Below are positions 59,280 through 64,000 of a DNA stretch of 64,000 nucleotides, piece by piece. Each line of letters begins with the position of its first letter. The stretch's first letter is position 1. The notes under the pieces were generated by a model, which worked only from the letters and a program-made list of their open reading frames with translations, had not been told where the DNA came from and searched no databases. The position numbers and the translations under genes are program-made. This stretch comes from Mayfieldus sp963740555 (lineage in GTDB: Bacteria > Actinomycetota > Thermoleophilia > Solirubrobacterales > 70-9): the NCBI GenBank assembly GCA_963740555.1, contig CAVUES010000008.1:186001-250000 (forward strand), in the 5' to 3' direction.

Positions 59280-60293
59280 TCAGTGAGCACCCTGAAGCTG
59301 AAGCGCGGATCGGTCGCGCGCCAGCGACCAGCGAAGCCAAGGACATCGCCGACCGCGGGCGGCAAACGCCGCCTCGGTCACCTTCGGCTCCCCGGTCTGG
59401 GTTCGCAGCCCGCTGTTGAAATTGCCGTCGTCGTAGAGCAGGTACTGGGCAAACGACCGCACCCAGGGGATGCGCCGTGCCATGCAAGCGGCGCCGCGCA
59501 GCATCCTTGCCTGGTGCGGCTGGTAGTCGAGAACCCCGTATTCGGTTATGTAGACGGGCAGCACTCGTCTGTGCCTCACAGCGCCCGCGGCGGCTGCCTT
59601 GCGCAACGCTCTGTGCAGGATCGGCAGGTCGGACATCCCCATGCCGAGGAGGGCGGGCTTCCAGGGGTAACTCGATTCGCGGCTATAAGGATGCACCGCC
59701 CAACCTCCGGCGCTGACCGGCCGGCAGCCGGTGCGCAGGTGCCAGTGCTTGTTCAGGCAGAGCACATCACGAACGAATGGCTGGTCCCTGCCACCGAGCC
59801 CGATCAGCGGAGACGTCTCGCCGATCAGCATCTCGCTGGACGGATGACCCCGTGCCCTCAACGCCGCCTGCGCCGCGAGGAAGACCTCGCGATACGTCGA
59901 TCCCGACATTTGGAAATCCGGCTCGTTCCAAATCGCCCACTGATGGACTCCGGGATAGCGGTCCGCCAGCGAGCCGACAAATGCCCCGAAGTCGGCTGGG
60001 GAGCCCTTCCCGGGGCCGAGCGACCCCCAATAGCCGGTTGGCGTGAGAAGAACGTCCAGGCCCCGGGCGTGAGCGCCCTGAATCACATGGTCGAGCTGAT
60101 CGAAGGTCCAATCGCCGCCCCAGAGCACACGAATCCGCACCGTGTCCGCGCCGAAGGCGGAGACCGCGTCCAAGACCTCATCCTCCCGCTGAGGCGGAAC
60201 TTGCCATCCGCCGGGATCAAAGATCGTCTCGGCCCGGGCGCCCGGCGCCACCAGTGCCACCCAGACCGTTGTCAGCAGAAGGATCCGTCTCAT
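59280..60293 (-). CDS. Secreted clan-A glycoside hydrolase
   Basis: The protein has 337 residues. A signal peptide (1-21, ending PGARA) leads to a (beta/alpha)8 domain. The acid/base Glu124 lies in QWAIWNEPDF and the probable nucleophile Glu251 in VYITEYGVLD, both in the strand-4 and strand-7 positions of GH-A enzymes (GH5/GH39-like). GGWAVHPYSR and the TVRIRVLWGGDW segment also fit. The substrate is unknown, perhaps a beta-glycan of wall or plant origin. It lies between paralogues 4 and 5 and behind the paralogue 5 terminator. Confidence 0.85.
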   Translation of the reverse strand: MRRILLLTTVWVALVAPGARAETIFDPGGWQVPPQREDEVLDAVSAFGADTVRIRVLWGGDWTFDQLDHVIQGAHARGLDVLLTPTGYWGSLGPGKGSPADFGAFVGSLADRYPGVHQWAIWNEPDFQMSGSTYREVFLAAQAALRARGHPSSEMLIGETSPLIGLGGRDQPFVRDVLCLNKHWHLRTGCRPVSAGGWAVHPYSRESSYPWKPALLGMGMSDLPILHRALRKAAAAGAVRHRRVLPVYITEYGVLDYQPHQARMLRGAACMARRIPWVRSFAQYLLYDDGNFNSGLRTQTGEPKVTEAAFAARGRRCPWLRWSLARDRSALQLQGAH

Positions 60294-60307
60294 CGGTCCC
60301 GACGAAC

Positions 60308-60335
60308 GACGGGGCAGCCGCAGCCGCCCCGTCGA
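60308..60335 (-). terminator. Terminator after paralogue 5
   Basis: The hairpin CGACGGGGCAGC-CGCA-GCCGCCCCGTCG, with one mismatch, lies 22 bp downstream of the paralogue 5 stop. It has the same sequence core and loop as the hairpin after paralogue 4, supporting duplication of the gene together with its terminator. Confidence 0.65.
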
Positions 60336-60356
60336 TTCGATCGTCTTGCCTCTCGC

Positions 60357-61555
60357 TTACTGCGTCTGTGCGTTGACCGAGATGGTCCCGATCGGATCAC
60401 CGTCCACGAAGGCATTTGGCCCCGTGCATCCGGTGGTCGAACTGAACCCCTGGTCACCATTGCAAGGGAACGCACCGTTGAGCACCAGCGCCGAGGTGGC
60501 GTTGAACGCTCCAACGGCGTTGGTGATCGTCACCTTCCGCGTGGTCGGGTCCGCGGTGACCGTCGCCCCCGTGAGATTGAGGGTGCCGATGAACGCGGTC
60601 CCCTTGTCGCCATCCAGGGCCGACTGGCCGGTCCCGGAGATCACGATGTGGGCCTGAATCTGATGGGTGTTCAGGTCCAGCGTCAGATCTGTCTGCTTGA
60701 GATCGCCGGCGGGCAGCTCATCGCACCTGGGGGATGTCCCCCCAGTCGGAATGTTGATGTTCTTGGTGATCTCGATGCCGGCGCCATTGCCGGTGGTCAC
60801 GGTGCCGCTCGTCCCGAGCGGGCTCAAACTGCCGCCCGAGATCGGGAAGTCGGTCGACGGCGGCGTTGTCGCCGCGTTCAGCGTCGCCGGCGCAATCGGG
60901 TGAATGCCCGGCGTGGTGCCTACGACAGTGCCCGTCGGATCGACGCAATGCGCCCCGAACTTCGTGAACGTGGCGAGGTTCGGCGTCAATTCGCTCGTGC
61001 CGCTGACCAACGCCACCGTCTCCGGCTGCACGTTGGAGGCAGTCGCCTTGCCGGCGCTTCCCTGATGCAGGGAATGGAGGCCGAGCTTCTTGTTGATCTT
61101 CTTCGCCGCGCTCTTGAGGAACTTCAGCTTCACGTTGCTGACGTCGGCGCCGAAGCCGTCCCGGACGACCTTTCCGCCCTTGAGCTTGAAGACCTTGCCG
61201 GCCTTGCCCTTCAGGTTGCCCTTCTTACCGATCTTCGCGGTCAGCTTCTTGTAGACGACCTTCTTGCCGCCCTTCTTGAAGGTCAGCTTCCCCTTCAACT
61301 TGAGAGTGCCTTTGCCCGTCGTCGGGTCGAGCGTGCCGCCGTTGACCTTGAACTTCTTCGGCTTCATGCGCACGTGATTGCGCTTCAGCTGCTTCTTGAA
61401 GCCCTTTGAAAGCTTGAGTTTGAAGTGCCCGCTCGGCGATTGGATCTCCAGCGCCGAAAGCCGTTTGGGCCGACGAGAAGTGCCCCCACCATCGCCAGAG
61501 CAACGACGACACCGAGTGCACGCCCGCGGTTCCCCACGTTTGACGTGACTGCCAC
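60357..61555 (-). CDS. Secreted two-domain paralogue 5, frame broken in the signal peptide
   Basis: From the GTG at 61555 (GGAGG upstream) the protein would begin with the same signal peptide as paralogue 4, but four one-base indels near 61430-61475 relative to that copy (net +2) break the frame. The rest, from FKLKLSKGFKKQL to the stop at 60357, is intact: LKLKGKLTFKKGGKKVVYKKL, KVFKLKGGKVVRDGFGADVS, AHCVDPTGTV, FPISGGSLSPLGTSGTVT and FVDGDPIGTISVNAQTQ. It has four cysteines. The repaired product is 398 residues. The indels may be sequence errors. Confidence 0.72.
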
Positions 61556-61557
61556 AA
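61371..61557. repeat. Duplicated 5' segment, copy in paralogue 5
   Basis: This is the partner of 58874-59066. The two copies differ mainly by scattered single-base insertions and deletions, for example GTGCCGCTGG versus GTGCCCGCTCGG, rather than by substitutions. Confidence 0.8.
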
Positions 61558-61699
61558 CTCACCTCCAGTAATTGGACTGACGAGATCTATCTCAACCGGG
61601 ACAATAGACCCGGCTCTCGTAAAACAGAACCTCCGCGGCCCTCAGAGTTGCGTATTTGCCCCTGATTCTGTGGGCGATGGACAAAGATATGGAGCCTGG

Positions 61700-62179
61700 T
61701 TAGACGATTGGTCCGCCGCCCCCGCCGCCTTGGTTCGGGGGGCTCGGCAGACGCCGCCACTGCACGATCTTGCCGCCCCGGATCACGAAAGCGGTGCGGG
61801 CCAACCCCCCGGCTCCTGTGCCGCAGCCCCCTCCGGGCCGGTTGGTGAGCCGGAAGGTCGCGGCGATGAAGCGATCGAGCGGGCGGGCCCTGACGAGCTT
61901 TGCCCCGCAGGGCAGCGAGCGGTTGAAGGCGACCGCGTCGGCCCGCGACCGCAGGGTGACCGGCGCGGTGCCGTTCTCGACCACGCTGGGAACCGCGAAG
62001 TAGCCGGCGGCGCCCTCGACGTCCCCCTTCGAGAGGCTGTCGACCCAGCCCTGGATCACCGCCACTCCTTCGTGTCCAGGCGGCAGAGACGATTGGCTGC
62101 TTGTGTCCTTCCCGCCGCCGCAGGAGGCGAGCAGGGCGGCGACGGCGACGGCGATGACAGCCAGGCGAGCGGGGCGCAC
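61700..62179 (-). CDS. Lipoprotein with NTF2/SnoaL-like domain
   Basis: The protein has 159 residues. The signal peptide ends in the lipobox LLASC (Cys20), followed by a Gly/Ser linker. Residues 40-145 (VAVIQGWVDSLSKGDVEGAAGYF then FAVPSVVENG) have the helix-strand pattern of NTF2-like domains, and two cysteines (PCGAK, GGGCG) may pair. It ends in a Gly/Pro-rich tail. It is divergent from the SOS cassette, with which it shares a 108-bp promoter region. The function is unknown. Confidence 0.75.
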   Translation of the reverse strand: MRPARLAVIAVAVAALLASCGGGKDTSSQSSLPPGHEGVAVIQGWVDSLSKGDVEGAAGYFAVPSVVENGTAPVTLRSRADAVAFNRSLPCGAKLVRARPLDRFIAATFRLTNRPGGGCGTGAGGLARTAFVIRGGKIVQWRRLPSPPNQGGGGGGPIV

Positions 62180-62272
62180 GTCCGGATCATCGCAGGGCGA
62201 TGACTCGGGTCGACTGGAGTCGGCGAACGACTCTCAGCGCGCTGTGGCGCTTGACTGGGGCGCCGATCTATA

Positions 62273-62286
62273 CGAACATATGTTCG
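62273..62286. promoter_or_regulatory. LexA operator (SOS box) at the imuB start
   Basis: The site CGAACATATGTTCG is a perfect actinobacterial SOS box (GAAC-N4-GTTC), embedded in the 18-bp palindrome TACGAACATATGTTCGTA (62271-62288) whose last base is the A of the imuB ATG. A -35-like TTGACT is at 62251-62256. There is no ribosome-binding site, so the transcript is probably leaderless and LexA would sit on the -10 and start region. Confidence 0.88.
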
Positions 62287-62287
62287 T

Positions 62288-63511
62288 ATGACGGTGGCTT
62301 GCGTGCTGGTTCCGCGTTTCTCTCTCCTATCCGTGGCGGGAGATCGCGAGCAGCTGCTTCGCCGGCCGACCGCCATCGCCCCCGAGCCGGGCGGTGCCCA
62401 GGTGCTCGGCGAGGTCAGCGGTAGCGCCGAGGCCCGTGGGGTACGGGAGGGGATGGCGCTCGGGGAGGCGCTGGCGTGCTGTCCGGGCCTCGCCCTGATT
62501 CCCCCCGACCCCGAGCGGGCGGCGGGGCTCTGGGAGCAGACGCTGCGCGAGCTGGAGGGGATCGGCGCTGCGGTCGAGTCCGAGCGCGCCGGCGAAGCGT
62601 TCTTCGAAGCCGATGGCCTGCGCGGCCTGCACGGCGGGTTGGGCGGAGCCCTTCGGCGGGCGCGTGGGGCGGTGGGGATTCCGGCCAGGGTGGCGGCGGC
62701 TCCCTCCCGCTTCGTCGCCTATGCGGCGGCGGTCCACGCCAGACCGCGGCGGGGATCGAACCGGGAGCGGATCGTCGGCGTCGCTCACGTCCGCGACTTC
62801 CTCTCCCCCCTTCCCATCTCACTGCTGGGCACGCGACTCGACCCCGAAGGGACCAGCGGCCACGAGCTGGTCGCGGTGCTGGAGCGGCTTGGGGTGAAGA
62901 CGCTCGGCATGCTCGCCGAGCTGCCCGAGGACGCGGTCGCCGATCGCTTCGGCTCGCTCGGGCTGAGGGCGCGCGGGATGGCCCGCGGCGACGACGAGCC
63001 GCTGCGCCCGCGCGACCTCCGGGTGGCCCTGGTCGCGGTCGTCGAGCTGCCCGAGGCGGCGGCCGGCCCGCTGCTCGAGCGGGCCCTGGCGCTGCTCGTC
63101 GACCGCCTGCTCGCCGACCCGGAGCGGAAGGGGCGAATGGTTCGGGCGCTGCGCCTCGGCGCCCGCCTCGCCGGCGGGGGTGGGTGGCGGCGCGAGGTTG
63201 CGCTGCGGCGACCCAGCGCCTCGCCGGAGCTGCTGCGGGTCGCGCTCGCCCCCCGGCTCGTGGAGCTGCCCGGGCCGGCCTGCGCCCTGGTCCTCGAGGT
63301 GACCGCCCTCGGACCGCCGACGGGCCAACAGCTGGAGCTGACCCGGCGAGAGGCTGAGCGGCGCCGCGCGCGGCTCGGCGAGGCGGTTCGCCAAGTGCGT
63401 GCGGCGGCCGGGCCGGGCGCCCTGCTACGGGTGCTGGAGGTGGACCCGGAGTCCCGGGTGCCGGAGCGCCGCGCCTTCCTGGCCCCGTTCCCCGAGGACC
63501 CACCGCAGTGA
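62288..63511 (+). CDS. imuB: ImuB-like Y-family polymerase homologue
   Basis: The protein has 407 residues. It is a Y-family fold (palm, HhH-like and little-finger regions) that in mycobacteria acts as a non-catalytic hub linking DnaE2 to the beta clamp. The N-terminus CVLVPRFSLLSV lacks the Asp-x-Asp-type first metal residues of active enzymes (D in DVDCFYV is absent), as in known ImuB. The order imuB-DUF6504-dnaE2 follows, with 4-bp overlaps. No imuA' gene is upstream. The start directly abuts a LexA box. Confidence 0.88.
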   Translation: MTVACVLVPRFSLLSVAGDREQLLRRPTAIAPEPGGAQVLGEVSGSAEARGVREGMALGEALACCPGLALIPPDPERAAGLWEQTLRELEGIGAAVESERAGEAFFEADGLRGLHGGLGGALRRARGAVGIPARVAAAPSRFVAYAAAVHARPRRGSNRERIVGVAHVRDFLSPLPISLLGTRLDPEGTSGHELVAVLERLGVKTLGMLAELPEDAVADRFGSLGLRARGMARGDDEPLRPRDLRVALVAVVELPEAAAGPLLERALALLVDRLLADPERKGRMVRALRLGARLAGGGGWRREVALRRPSASPELLRVALAPRLVELPGPACALVLEVTALGPPTGQQLELTRREAERRRARLGEAVRQVRAAAGPGALLRVLEVDPESRVPERRAFLAPFPEDPPQ

Positions 63512-63756
63512 ACCCTCCCCCACGCCGTCTCTATGCCCCTCGTGCGGCGCGGGTGAGGACCGGCGCCGACGGCGTGCCGATCACGGTCGGGTCGATCAAG
63601 GTCGAGTCGGTGCGCGAGGAGTGGCTGGTCGAGGACCGCTGGTGGACCCCGCAGCCGCTGCGCCGCCGTTACTTCGAGCTGGTCCTCGCCGACGGGCAGG
63701 ACGTCGTCGTCTTCGAGGCCGAGGACTCGGCCTCCTGGTTTTTGCAGCGGGCCTGA
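63508..63756 (+). CDS. DUF6504 family protein
   Basis: This 82-residue protein has the pattern EEWLVEDRWWTPQPLRRRYFEL and VVVFEAEDSASWFLQRA, typical of a small family found between imuB and dnaE2 in actinobacteria. It is a probable all-beta single domain with no catalytic motif. It overlaps imuB by 4 bp and its stop shares a base with the dnaE2 ATG (TGATG). A role as a mutasome accessory is inferred from this strict position. Confidence 0.82.
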   Translation: MNPPPRRLYAPRAARVRTGADGVPITVGSIKVESVREEWLVEDRWWTPQPLRRRYFELVLADGQDVVVFEAEDSASWFLQRA

Positions 63757-64000
63757 TGTACGTCGAGCTGCACTGCCATTCGGCGTTCTCGTTCCTCGAT
63801 GGCGCCTCCGACCCGAGTGAGCTGGCCGCCGTCGCCGCGAACCTCGGCTATCCGGCCCTCGCGCTTACGGACCACGATGGCCTTTGGGGCTCGATGGAGT
63901 TTGCTCAGACGTGCAAGGGGTTCGGTATCCGCCCGATCACCGGAGCGGAGGTGACTGTGAGCAAAGCCGCTCGGCCGCGGGTCCTGTCGCACGGGGACCG
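63756..64000 (+). CDS. dnaE2: Error-prone DNA polymerase DnaE2 (5' part only)
   Basis: The first 81 residues are visible: YVELHCHSAFSFLDGASDP and LALTDHDGLWGSMEF are the PHP-domain metal motifs of C-family polymerases, and the start without a beta-clamp or extended N-region fits DnaE2. The gene continues beyond the window. Placement after imuB and DUF6504 and the upstream LexA box support SOS mutagenesis rather than the replicative DnaE1. Confidence 0.88.
   Translation, partial: MYVELHCHSAFSFLDGASDPSELAAVAANLGYPALALTDHDGLWGSMEFAQTCKGFGIRPITGAEVTVSKAARPRVLSHGD

Noticed and set aside
61700..62179. The lipoprotein as an SOS-regulated gene sharing the LexA box
   Set aside because: The box lies directly on the imuB start and about 95 bp from the lipoprotein start, so control of that gene cannot be supported.
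1..64000. CRISPR arrays, tRNA or rRNA genes, transposases
   Set aside because: No regular spaced direct repeats, no cloverleaf-like sequence and no transposase or integrase motifs were seen in the gaps or frames.

Overview
The window is high-GC DNA with actinobacterial gene content and order. It has the rpsB-tsf-pyrH-frr-uppS-cdsA-dxr-rseP block, a sepF/yggT/lspA/rluD block, an ImuB-DUF6504-DnaE2 mutagenesis cassette behind an actinobacterial GAAC-N4-GTTC LexA box, Streptomyces-type xylose isomerase, an AbiEi/DUF559 gene and many GTG starts. The short EF-Ts, the short-form HisG with HisZ, and the secreted two-domain proteins at 53.6-61.6 kb point to a deep branch, most likely class Thermoleophilia (Solirubrobacterales or Gaiellales). 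That placement is inference from gene content only. No rRNA, tRNA, CRISPR array or transposase was seen, and no gene-free gap exceeds 300 bp.

Region by region. 0-4.1 kb: a partial unknown gene, an AAC(3)-fold acetyltransferase, a degenerate EAL protein and a long-chain acyl-CoA ligase. 4.2-11.9 kb (minus strand): the translation, undecaprenyl/phospholipid and isoprenoid operon with a SprT-like gene inserted. 12.0-17.5 kb (minus): RluD-type synthase, lspA, yggT, proC, sepF, yggS, yfiH and a CCA/poly(A) polymerase-type gene, nearly all overlapping by 1-14 bp. 17.5-22.3 kb: a PQQ-like propeller, polysaccharide deacetylase, GT39-type glycosyltransferase and hisF. 22.4-24.7 kb: a secreted mutarotase and an AbiEi-DUF559 gene bracketed by hairpin repeats. 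24.7-40.6 kb: a sugar catabolism island with xylose genes (HAD hydrolase, xylB, Gfo/Idh, xylA), an arabinose operon (ABC transporter, araB, araA, araD, araM) and a Leloir galT-galK operon. 40.7-43.2 kb: a TetR regulator divergent from a secreted alpha/beta hydrolase. 43.2-50.6 kb (minus): a frame-broken lipase, then murA-hisZ-hisG-hisD-hisB-hisH-hisA. 50.7-53.6 kb: an HD hydrolase, an alpha/beta hydrolase carrying an in-frame hairpin insertion, and a secreted EEP-family enzyme. 53.6-61.6 kb (minus): five tandem paralogues of a secreted beta-rich family, interrupted by a zinc-ribbon gene and a glycoside hydrolase. 61.7-64 kb: a lipoprotein and the SOS mutasome cassette, which runs off the window.

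The most unusual content is the five-paralogue secreted array (HtaA-like at best, function unknown), the AbiEi-DUF559 gene whose start codon lies inside a dispersed hairpin repeat, the hairpin insertion inside a hydrolase gene, the EAL protein lacking its general-base glutamate, and a cluster of one-base frameshifts. Several frameshifts hit presumably essential or biosynthetic genes (murA, hisA) and leave the protein sequence intact on both sides, so at least part of them look like sequence errors rather than gene decay.
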